NCBI GenBank assembly: GCA_964528575.1
Contig: CAZGTQ010000085.1
Coordinates: forward strand, 1 to 13,038
Reading direction: 5' to 3'
Length of the DNA: 13,038 nucleotides
Source of the DNA: CAZGTQ01 sp964528575
Lineage (GTDB): Bacteria; Planctomycetota; UBA1135; GCA-002686595
Positions within the stretch are counted from its first letter, which is position 1. Each line of letters begins with the position of its first letter. This document shows, one piece after another, positions 7,467 to 13,038 of the stretch. The translations under genes were made by a program, and so were the position numbers. The notes below the pieces were generated by a model, which saw nothing but the letters and a program-made list of their open reading frames with translations, searched no databases and was not told the DNA's origin.

Positions 7467-7515
7467 ACGTTGTCCCTTCTGAGCATGCTGGCCCGTGGGG
7501 AGAGAGGCCGAGCTG

Positions 7516-7554
7516 GTGGCGGTCCGCAACCCGGGGGGGGATGCGGACCGCCAC
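7516..7554 (-). terminator. 13-bp hairpin downstream of the CHAT gene, likely terminator
   Basis: GTGGCGGTCCGCA (7516-7528) and its exact complement (7542-7554) enclose a 13-base loop containing a run of eight G. It lies about 65-103 bases past the CHAT stop, so it can end that transcript. On the plus strand it is followed by ATTCCTTTCC, which would be the better terminator tail, so a plus-strand transcript ending here is also possible. Confidence 0.5.
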
Positions 7555-7618
7555 ATTCCTTTCCATGGGGCGCGTCCCCGCGCGGGGGGGCCGACAGGAG
7601 CGGCTCCCGTCCGACGGC

Positions 7619-10558
7619 TCAGCGGCTGGGCGCGGGCGCGGGCGCCGGGACCGTCACGTCGGGGTCGCCGACGAGCGTGAACGGCGCCCACGAGTAGGGG
7701 TGCGGCCGCTCGGCGCGCAGCGAGCGCTGCGTCTCGGCCAGCGCCCGGCGGGCCGTCGCGCCCGCCGCGAGACGCTCGTAGAACCCCGTGGTGAACGCGA
7801 ACGCGTCCTCGTCGTCGACGGCCCACAGGCTGCCGAGCGTCGCCCGGGCGCCGGCGCGCACGAAGGCGCGCGACAGGCCGAGCACCTCGTCGCCGCCGAT
7901 CCAGCCCTTGCGGCCGGTGTCGCAGCCGCTCAGCGTCACCAGATCGAGGTCCAGGGTCATGCGCTGGATCTCGTGCGCGATCAGGAAACGCTGTCCCAGC
8001 GACATCGACGAGAAGCTCGGGTTCGCGTGCTCGAACAGGCCGTGCGACGCGATGTGCAGGAGCGCGCCGCGCGCGTTCCCGCTGAGCCGCTCGTGCAGAT
8101 CCGCCGGAGCGATCCGCTCGCAACGGCCGCCGTAGAGCTCGTGCAGTCGCTCGATCTCGCTCGCGATGCGCGCGAGCGGACCGCCGTCGACCGTTCCGGT
8201 GACGAGCACGGGCGGCGGCGCTCCCTCGCTCGCGCCGGCACGGCCGCGAGCGCGCGCGCGCGCGAGCGACGTCGTCGACAGCGCGTAGCCGATCTCGCAG
8301 CGCTCGACGAGCGGCACGCCGTCGAGCTGGAGCGCGTGGAACGGGAACTCGTGCAGCACGCCGTGCGGCACGATCACGACCTGCCGTCCGTCGAGGCCGC
8401 CGAAGAGCGGCCTCAAGAGGCGCTCGCCGAGCTCGTCGAGGATCGCGCCGATCGAGCGCTGCAGCGAGCGCTGGTGGCGCTCGAAGTACGGGCGGCCGAG
8501 CCGCAGCTTGTCGACCTGCAGGCACAGCCGGTCGCGCAGGTAGGCGAGCCGCTCCGCGTCGGCGTCGAGCGTCGCGCTCGTCACGCCGTGCTCGTCGGCC
8601 CGGAACGCCCGCACGCCGTGCGGCGTCGTCAGGTAGACGAGCAGCACGTCGCCGTCGCCGCGCGCGCGCTCGAGGTCGGCCGCGTCGTAGGCGCGGACGG
8701 GACCGGCGCCCTCGCGCGCGAGGCGCGACAGCTCGTTCTCGACCTCGAGGATCTCGGTGTTGCCCGGACGGAGCCGGCGCAGGTGGTGCGAATCGTTCCC
8801 GTCGCCGCCGCCCAGCTCCGTGTCGAGCCGGCGCGCGAGCAGCCAGTCGAGCCGCTCGCGCAGCGCGCGGAAGCGCGGGCTCGCGTCCTGCTGTGCGACG
8901 CCCGCCTCGCGCAGGCTGCGCGCGCGGCCGCGCTCGAACCACACGAGCCCCTCGCGCGCGTCCCCCTGCTCGGCGGTGAACCACGCGAGGTCGGTGAACG
9001 TGCCGTGCCAGTCGCGGAAGAACGCCATGCGGATGTCGCTGCGCGGGACCCGCGCGTACGTCCGCTCGATCTCCTCGACCGCATGGTGCAGGTCCTCGAT
9101 GCCGCCCGCCGCGTCGCCCTGCGCGCGCCGCATGCGCGCCCGCAGTTGCAGCGCCTGCGCGCGCAGCAGGATGCGCCGCACGCCGCGCGGGCAGTCCGGA
9201 TCGACGAGCTCGGCGAGCAGCGCGTGCGCCGCGTCGAGCTCGCCCAGCTCGACGTGCACGCGCGCCAGCGCGAGGGCCGCGAGCTCCGCGAGCACGCGCA
9301 GGTCCGCCGCGGCGAGCCGCGCGTGCGCCGCAGCGAGCCGGTCGCGTCGCTCGACGGCGCTCATCGCGCCGTCCGGGTCCGACCCGCGCAGCTCGCACAT
9401 CTGGATCTCGAGCACGGTCGCGTAGACCTCGTTGCCCGCGCTCTCGAACGCGCGCTGCGCGCGCTCGAGGCACGCGAGCGCGTCCGCCCGCCGCTCGGGG
9501 TCCGGCGCCGGGTCCGTCGCGAGCCGCGCGAGCGCCGTGCCGCGGATCGCCTCGGCGCGCGCCCCCTCGTAGCGCATCCCGAGCTCGGCGAAGCGCGCGG
9601 CCGCGCGCGCGGCGAACCGCTGCGCGTCGTAGCGCGCGTCGAGCTGCAGGTGGATCTCGGCGAGGTCGAGGTCGCAGAGCGGCTCGCCCGTGAGCCACTC
9701 GATCTCGCGCGCCCGGCCGCGGGCCCCCTCGAGCCCACGCAGCGCCGCCTCGAAGCGACCGCGCCGGAACTCGAGGAACGCGAGACTGTACTCGCACAGC
9801 GCCGCGCGCACGGGGAAGCCCGCCTCCTCGAACGTCTCGCGCGCCGACTCGAACGCGCGTTGCGCCGCGTCGAGCTCGTTCGCGTTCTGCTCGACGACGG
9901 CGAGGTTGAAGTCGACGATGGCGAGGTCGACGGTGCACGGCTCGCCGCGGCGGTCGAGCTCCGCGAACCGCGCCCGCGCCGACTCGAGCGACACGCGCGC
10001 CTGCGCGTACTCGTCGCTGCGGATGCGATCGATGCCGAGGTTGACCTCGAGCTGGGCGAGCAGCCGCTGCTCGCCCAGGCGCTCGAAGATCGCGCGCGCC
10101 TCGCTCGCGCACGCGTGGACCTGCTCCTCGTTGCCGAGCCGCATGTGCGCGAGCGCCATCCCGCGCAGAACGCGTCCGCGCCCCAGCTCGTCGACGAGCT
10201 CCGCATACACGCCCAGGGCGCGCGCGTAGTGCGCGAGCGCGCCGTCGCAGTCCTCGGCGAGGCCCGCCGCGCGCGCCCGCACCTCGAGGGCGCGGCCGAG
10301 GAGCGCCAGTGCGTCCGCGCCGGCGCGGTCGGCGCCGCGGGGCTCCGCGACGCGCAGCGCGAGGTCGCCGAGCCGGCACGCCTGCTGGGGACGCTCGTGC
10401 GCGAGCCGCTCGACCTCGTCGAGCACGTCGGAGGCGAGCGCCGCGCGATCCGCCGCGGGGAGCGCGTGCACGCGCTCGACGAGGGCGTCCGCGACCGCTT
10501 CGGCGGCGTGTGCCGCAAGCAGCTCCTCGTAGAGGCGCCGGCGCGGCTCCGCGATCAC
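7619..10558 (-). CDS. TPR-CHAT caspase-like protease
   Basis: The protein has 979 residues. Residues 1 to about 620 are helical, Ala/Leu/Arg-rich tetratricopeptide-type repeats with recurring A-x-A-x-x-x-F/L-E patterns, such as RRGEPCTVDLAIVDFNLAVV and GRFEAALRGLEGARG. The C-terminal 300 residues are a CHAT domain (caspase/separase-like cysteine peptidase). VIVPHGVLHEFPFHAL marks its early part. ALLHIASHG holds catalytic H839 and VTLSGCDTG holds C879, followed by GSLWAVDDEDAFAFTTGFY and the usual ending. Both catalytic residues are present, so an active protease is expected. No signal peptide or membrane segment is seen, so it should be cytoplasmic. The start is GTG at 10558, overlapping the zinc-finger gene's TGA as GTGA, with GGAGGA (10565-10570) 6 bases ahead. 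The TPR array probably senses or recruits a partner; the substrate is unknown. Confidence 0.92.
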   Translation of the reverse strand: MIAEPRRRLYEELLAAHAAEAVADALVERVHALPAADRAALASDVLDEVERLAHERPQQACRLGDLALRVAEPRGADRAGADALALLGRALEVRARAAGLAEDCDGALAHYARALGVYAELVDELGRGRVLRGMALAHMRLGNEEQVHACASEARAIFERLGEQRLLAQLEVNLGIDRIRSDEYAQARVSLESARARFAELDRRGEPCTVDLAIVDFNLAVVEQNANELDAAQRAFESARETFEEAGFPVRAALCEYSLAFLEFRRGRFEAALRGLEGARGRAREIEWLTGEPLCDLDLAEIHLQLDARYDAQRFAARAAARFAELGMRYEGARAEAIRGTALARLATDPAPDPERRADALACLERAQRAFESAGNEVYATVLEIQMCELRGSDPDGAMSAVERRDRLAAAHARLAAADLRVLAELAALALARVHVELGELDAAHALLAELVDPDCPRGVRRILLRAQALQLRARMRRAQGDAAGGIEDLHHAVEEIERTYARVPRSDIRMAFFRDWHGTFTDLAWFTAEQGDAREGLVWFERGRARSLREAGVAQQDASPRFRALRERLDWLLARRLDTELGGGDGNDSHHLRRLRPGNTEILEVENELSRLAREGAGPVRAYDAADLERARGDGDVLLVYLTTPHGVRAFRADEHGVTSATLDADAERLAYLRDRLCLQVDKLRLGRPYFERHQRSLQRSIGAILDELGERLLRPLFGGLDGRQVVIVPHGVLHEFPFHALQLDGVPLVERCEIGYALSTTSLARARARGRAGASEGAPPPVLVTGTVDGGPLARIASEIERLHELYGGRCERIAPADLHERLSGNARGALLHIASHGLFEHANPSFSSMSLGQRFLIAHEIQRMTLDLDLVTLSGCDTGRKGWIGGDEVLGLSRAFVRAGARATLGSLWAVDDEDAFAFTTGFYERLAAGATARRALAETQRSLRAERPHPYSWAPFTLVGDPDVTVPAPAPAPSR

Positions 10559-11238
10559 CCCTGGTCCTCCTCCGACTCGCGCTCGCCGCTGGCGCGCAGC
10601 TCGAACCGCGGGATCTGGACGCGGAACCCGGCGCCCTCGACCAGGAGCTCGTAGCTGCCCGGCTGGACGCCCTGGAAGCGGAACTCGCCCGTCTCCTCGA
10701 GCTCGGTCGAGAGCGTGCGTCCCGCGCCGAGCAGGCGGCACTCGGCGAGCGACCAGTCCTCGTGGTCGACGTCGGCGTGCTGTCCGACGAACTGCCCGAC
10801 GAGCGAGCCGTTGCGCAGGAGAGCGAGGTCGACCTCGAACGGCCCCGCCTCGTAGAGCAGGTGGCACAGCGGAGCCGCGTTGCCGCGCAGCGCGACCTGC
10901 GGCCCCTGCGCGAGCGAGTCGTAGACGAGGCGCGCGACGAGATCGAGCACCGCGCCGACGCGGCCGCGCGTTCGCGCGAGCTCGTCGGCCCGGATGTGCC
11001 GAGCGAGGGCCCGCAGCGCGTTCTTGCGGGCGCCGGCGGGGACCGGGGGAAGCGGCCCCAGGTGCAGCGCCTCGATCAGGCGCGCGCGCCGGGCGCAGGC
11101 GGGGCAGTTCGCCGCGTGCTCGTGGACCGCGCGCTTTCGCACGGCGCGGGCGGCGTCGTGCTCGCCCGGTACGCTCGGCTCGGCAGCCGCGGCAGGCTGG
11201 AACGCGTCCAGCAGTTCGTCGAGGGTCGGACAGCTCAT
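10555..11238 (-). CDS. Soluble zinc-finger (ZAS-like) putative anti-sigma factor with C-terminal beta-rich domain
   Basis: This 227-residue protein has the anti-sigma zinc signature H41-x3-C45-x2-C48 (HAANCPAC); C3 or H39 may be the fourth ligand. Unlike typical membrane anti-sigma factors it has no transmembrane helix. A middle segment (about 70-175) contains RLVYDSLAQGPQVALRG and LLYEAGPFEVDLALLRNGSLVGQFVG. The end (about 176-215), with GEFRFQGVQPGSYELLVEGAG, resembles a carboxypeptidase-regulatory-like or Ig-type beta fold. It sits between the sigma factor gene and the CHAT gene and overlaps the latter by four bases, so sigma factor binding and coupled synthesis with the protease are likely. 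ATG 11238 has only a distant GAGGAG (11-base spacer). The anti-sigma role is inferred from the zinc motif and neighbours, not shown by the sequence alone. Confidence 0.8.
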   Translation of the reverse strand: MSCPTLDELLDAFQPAAAAEPSVPGEHDAARAVRKRAVHEHAANCPACARRARLIEALHLGPLPPVPAGARKNALRALARHIRADELARTRGRVGAVLDLVARLVYDSLAQGPQVALRGNAAPLCHLLYEAGPFEVDLALLRNGSLVGQFVGQHADVDHEDWSLAECRLLGAGRTLSTELEETGEFRFQGVQPGSYELLVEGAGFRVQIPRFELRASGERESEEDQG

Positions 11239-11322
11239 GGGGACGAAGGCTCCTCGTTGCGGGCCCGAGGACGGACGCTGGGAACGCCCTGGACGTGGAA
11301 CAAGGGTACGGGCGGGCTCTCG

Positions 11323-11346
11323 AAATACACCGAATCGGCAAAATCG
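11323..11346 (-). promoter_or_regulatory. AT-rich candidate promoter or operator (copy A) upstream of the zinc-finger/CHAT genes
   Basis: The minus strand reads CGATT-N12-TGTAT, with a second CGATT nine bases after the first. The element stands out from the GC-rich surroundings, lies in the 147-base gap between the sigma factor stop and the zinc-finger start, and is 84 bases upstream of that start. It resembles copy B at 7297-7320. A sigma-dependent internal promoter is the simplest reading. Confidence 0.45.
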
Positions 11347-11385
11347 AAGGCGAGCGGCGCGCGGTGCGCTCCGGGTGGGAAGCGA

Positions 11386-12003
11386 TCAACCCTCCAGGCC
11401 ATCCCCGAGAAGCTCGAGCAGTCGCTTCTTACATCGGCCGAGCATCGGTCCGATGCTGCCGACGGGACGCCCGAGCGCGTGCGCGATGTCCGCGTTGGAG
11501 CGGTTGTCGAGCCACATCAGGAGGAGCTGCCGGCACGGCTCGTCGAGCTGGTAGATCTTCGAGTACAGGATGATCCGCAGCTCGGCGAGCTGCGCGTCCT
11601 CGACCGGGTCGGTGCCCTCCGCGACGAGCTCGGGCTGCGCGTCCGCGTCGAGGCTCTCCGTGGCGACGCCGCGGCGCATCTTTTGCGCGCGCCGTCGCAC
11701 GGTCGTCGCGAACCACGCCGGCAGGCGCGCGGGGTCGCGGATCGTGAAGCGGTTCATGTACAGCGCGACCCACACCTCCGCGTAGAGATCCCAGCTCGCC
11801 TCCTCGCCGAGCCGCTCCTTGCGAATCAGGTGCCAGACGAGACGGCCGTAGTACTCCTCGAGCAGGACCGCCGCCTCGTTCCGCTCGCGGGGATCGTCCG
11901 AGCGGAGCCGCTCGAGCAGCCACCGAGCACGCTCGGCACGCTCGGGGCCGGCACCCGGATCCTCGGACTCATCCTCGGACTCGTCGTGGTCCAACGGCGT
12001 CAC
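11386..12003 (-). CDS. ECF-type RNA polymerase sigma factor
   Basis: This 205-residue sigma-70 family protein has only regions 2 and 4, as in ECF sigma factors. Region 2 spans about 40-112, with YYGRLVWHLIRKERLGEEASWDLYAEVWVALY and a basic end, TTVRRRAQKMRR. Region 4 spans about 138-200, with LDEPCRQLLLMWLDNRSNADIAHALGRP and the recognition-helix part VGSIGPMLGRCKKRLLELL. The N-terminal 20 residues are very acidic (DESEDESED), encoded by a 12-base tandem duplication. The start appears to be GTG at 12003, as no better codon is in frame nearby. Neighbours downstream are a zinc-finger protein and a TPR-CHAT protease, pointing to a protein-level control loop. The CHAT operon and possibly the pseudo-subtilase are candidate targets. 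The ECF group cannot be assigned without comparison. Confidence 0.9.
   Translation of the reverse strand: MTPLDHDESEDESEDPGAGPERAERARWLLERLRSDDPRERNEAAVLLEEYYGRLVWHLIRKERLGEEASWDLYAEVWVALYMNRFTIRDPARLPAWFATTVRRRAQKMRRGVATESLDADAQPELVAEGTDPVEDAQLAELRIILYSKIYQLDEPCRQLLLMWLDNRSNADIAHALGRPVGSIGPMLGRCKKRLLELLGDGLEG
11960..11983. repeat. 12-base tandem duplication in the sigma factor N-terminus
   Basis: TCCTCGGACTC occurs at 11960-11970 and again at 11972-11982, a 12-base period. On the minus strand it encodes the repeated acidic string ESED in DESEDESED. It keeps the frame, so it adds residues without disrupting the gene. Confidence 0.75.
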
Positions 12004-12029
12004 GAGACGCGGCTCTCTTTCGCGGAACA

Positions 12030-12081
12030 GCGCAGCGGCGATCGCTCGAGCGGTGAGAGTAGCCCGCTGCGCCGATCGCCG
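12030..12081 (-). promoter_or_regulatory. Two overlapping, mutually exclusive stems upstream of the sigma factor gene
   Basis: GCGCAGCGG (12030-12038) pairs exactly with 12064-12072, and CGGCGATCG (12036-12044) pairs exactly with 12073-12081. The left arms share three bases, so the two 9-bp stems compete. The element begins 27 bases before the sigma factor start and could be leader control or the end of the XerC transcript. GC-rich sequence makes chance pairing more likely. Confidence 0.35.
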
Positions 12082-12110
12082 TCCACCGCGTCGCCGCCGA
12101 GCTCGCGTGA

Positions 12111-12128
12111 GGCTCTCGCGCGGGAGCC
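12111..12128 (-). terminator. Short hairpin just past the XerC stop
   Basis: GGCTC (12111-12115) pairs with GAGCC (12124-12128) across an 8-base GC-rich loop, starting a few bases after the XerC stop codon. The stem is short and no T-run follows, so this is a weak terminator candidate. Confidence 0.25.
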
Positions 12129-12132
12129 CGTG

Positions 12133-13038
12133 TCAGCCCCTCGCCCGCGGATGGGCCTGCTCGTAGATCACGCGCAGGCGCTCGATCGACACGTGCGTGT
12201 AGATCTGGGTCGTCACGAGGTGTGCGTGGCCGAGCAGCTCCTGGACCGAGCGCAGGTCGGCGCCCGCGTCGAGCAGGTGCGTCGCGAAGCTGTGGCGCAG
12301 CGTGTGGGGCGTCGGGCGCCGCCGCAGGCCCGCCGCCAGGGCCGCCCGCTCGACGATCCGACCGAGCGAGCGCGTCGTGAGGCGTCCGCCGCGCGGGTTG
12401 AGGAAGACCGCGTGGGCGTGGCGCGCGCTCGCCCGCGGGCGCGCCGGGTCCTCGAGGTACGAGCGCAGCGCGGCGACCGCGTGGCTGCCGAGCGGGGCGA
12501 GGCGCTCCTTGCGGCCCTTGCCGCGCACGAGCGCGACGCCGCGGGCGAAGTCGACGTCGACGCGGTCGAGCCCGACGGTCTCCGCGGCGCGCGTGCCGGC
12601 GGAGTACAAGAGCTCGAGGAGCGCGCGATCGCGCCGGCCGGACGCGGTCGTCGGGTCGGGCGCTCCGAGGAGCGCGTCGACCTCCTCGCGCGCCAGCGCG
12701 CCCGGCAGCGTCCGCGGCCGCCGGGCGGGACGCAGGCCGGTCGCCGGGTGCGCGTCGACGCGACCCTCGTCCTCGAGGTGGCGGAAGAAGGAGCGCACCG
12801 CGGAGAGCTTGCGCTGGATCGACGGGCGCGAGAGGCCCTGTGCGTCGAGGCGCGCGAGCCACGAGCGCAGCGTGCGCGGCGCCACCGCGCGCGGGTCGCG
12901 CACGCCGAGCTGGTCGAGGAAGCGCACGAGCTCGGCGAGGTCGCCCGAGTAGGCGCGCAGCGTGTGCGGCGACGAGCCGCGCGCGGCGGCGAGCCGGTCG
13001 AGCCAGCGGTCGACCAGCGCGCCGATCTCGCCGTCCTG
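12133..13038 (-). CDS. xerC: Tyrosine recombinase, XerC type; 5' end outside window
   Basis: 301 residues are visible, close to a full XerC/XerD protein (about 300), so only the first few are missing. The N-terminal SAM-like core-binding domain (SSPHTLRAYSGDLAELVRFL) is followed by the catalytic domain. The full active-site set is present: Arg in SAGTRAAETVGL (about visible residue 150), Lys in VRGKGRKERLAPL, H-x-x-R in HTLRHSFATHLL, then His in LLGHAHLVTTQIYTH and the nucleophile Tyr in QIYTHV. The ending YEQAHPRARG is typical of XerC and favours it over XerD. XerC acts with XerD at dif to resolve chromosome dimers. A mobile-element integrase is less likely because no attachment repeats or cargo are seen. 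A GTG at 12927 is internal, since the frame and homology continue upstream. Confidence 0.9.
   Translation of the reverse strand, partial: QDGEIGALVDRWLDRLAAARGSSPHTLRAYSGDLAELVRFLDQLGVRDPRAVAPRTLRSWLARLDAQGLSRPSIQRKLSAVRSFFRHLEDEGRVDAHPATGLRPARRPRTLPGALAREEVDALLGAPDPTTASGRRDRALLELLYSAGTRAAETVGLDRVDVDFARGVALVRGKGRKERLAPLGSHAVAALRSYLEDPARPRASARHAHAVFLNPRGGRLTTRSLGRIVERAALAAGLRRRPTPHTLRHSFATHLLDAGADLRSVQELLGHAHLVTTQIYTHVSIERLRVIYEQAHPRARG

Larger units (their letters stand above)
7006..7618. other. 613-base structured intergenic region between the CHAT and pseudo-subtilase genes
   Basis: No protein gene is supported here; the open frames that cross it are Arg/Pro-rich extensions typical of shadow frames. 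It holds the ribosome site of the pseudo-subtilase (7010-7016), a small G-rich hairpin (7083-7098), an AT-richer promoter-like element (7297-7320), a short palindrome (7360-7376), an 8-bp hairpin (7443-7466), a 13-bp hairpin (7516-7554) and a CCCCGCGCGGGG palindrome (7576-7587). If the promoter-like element drives the pseudo-subtilase, that transcript has a leader of nearly 290 bases. Confidence 0.7.

Noticed and set aside
7006..7566. N-terminal extension of the pseudo-subtilase to an ATG at 7566
   Set aside because: The extra 187 residues are Arg/Pro-rich without domain character, run through the hairpins, and would place the signal peptide internally. The ATG at 7005 has a strong ribosome site.
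7576..7587. CCCCGCGCGGGG palindrome after the CHAT stop as a terminator
   Set aside because: It is short, with no real loop and no T-run. The 13-bp hairpin at 7516-7554 is a much better candidate.
6722..10654. A 1310-residue open frame on the plus strand opposite the CHAT and pseudo-subtilase genes, with other long plus-strand frames (315-1493, 1445-2935, 2941-4167, 3884-5878)
   Set aside because: They are antisense to well-recognised genes, rich in Arg/Ala/Glu/Val, lack family motifs and are the expected product of very GC-rich DNA where stop codons are rare.
12133..13038. Integrase of a mobile island carrying the CHAT cluster
   Set aside because: The XerC-type ending, the absence of a nearby tRNA or direct repeats, and composition like its neighbours favour the housekeeping recombinase.
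1..13038. CRISPR array or RNA genes
   Set aside because: No regularly spaced repeats and no tRNA- or rRNA-like segments were recognised on either strand by reading.

Overview
This is a very GC-rich window (third positions are almost all G or C) in which every convincing gene lies on the minus strand, so transcription runs from right to left. The gene content is an RNA-repair cassette, an ECF sigma factor with a soluble zinc-finger partner and a TPR-CHAT protein, and an exported subtilase-fold protein with an EF-hand-like loop. This would suit a high-GC Planctomycetota, Myxococcota or similar environmental lineage. That is inference; no marker in the window fixes the phylum.

Right to left, the layout is as follows. 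(1) 13038-12133: a tyrosine recombinase of XerC type, missing only its first few residues at the window edge. (2) 12003-7619: a likely regulatory cluster of an ECF-type sigma factor, a soluble HxxxCxxC zinc-finger (ZAS-like) protein with a C-terminal beta-rich domain, and a 979-residue TPR-CHAT caspase-like protease. The last two overlap by four bases (GTGA). (3) 7618-7006: a 613-base intergenic region with no credible protein gene but several strong hairpins and an AT-rich element. That element resembles one upstream of the zinc-finger gene. (4) 7005-5686: an exported subtilisin-like (S8) protein in which all three catalytic positions appear substituted (Asp to Gly, His to Ala, Ser to Thr), followed by a strong terminator hairpin. 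(5) 5575-1: a closely packed run of five genes: a DUF72 protein, an endonuclease III-like iron-sulfur glycosylase with altered catalytic residues, an ArsB/SLC13-type permease, Hen1 and Pnkp. Hen1 and Pnkp overlap by four bases (ATGA); Pnkp leaves the window within its ligase part.

How the genes may work together. Hen1 and Pnkp form the known bacterial RNA-repair pair that re-joins cleaved RNAs such as ribotoxin-cut tRNAs and 2'-O-methylates the repaired site. In the sigma/zinc-finger/CHAT cluster the attractive hypothesis is a protease-gated switch: the zinc-finger protein holds the sigma factor and the CHAT protease releases it, as the TPR-CHAT protease Csx29 does with Csx30 and a RpoE-like sigma factor in type III-E CRISPR systems. 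A related AT-rich element upstream of both the zinc-finger/CHAT unit and the pseudo-subtilase suggests that the exported pseudoenzyme may belong to the same regulon. This linkage is inferred from motif resemblance and neighbourhood only. No CRISPR array, tRNA, rRNA or insertion sequence was seen.
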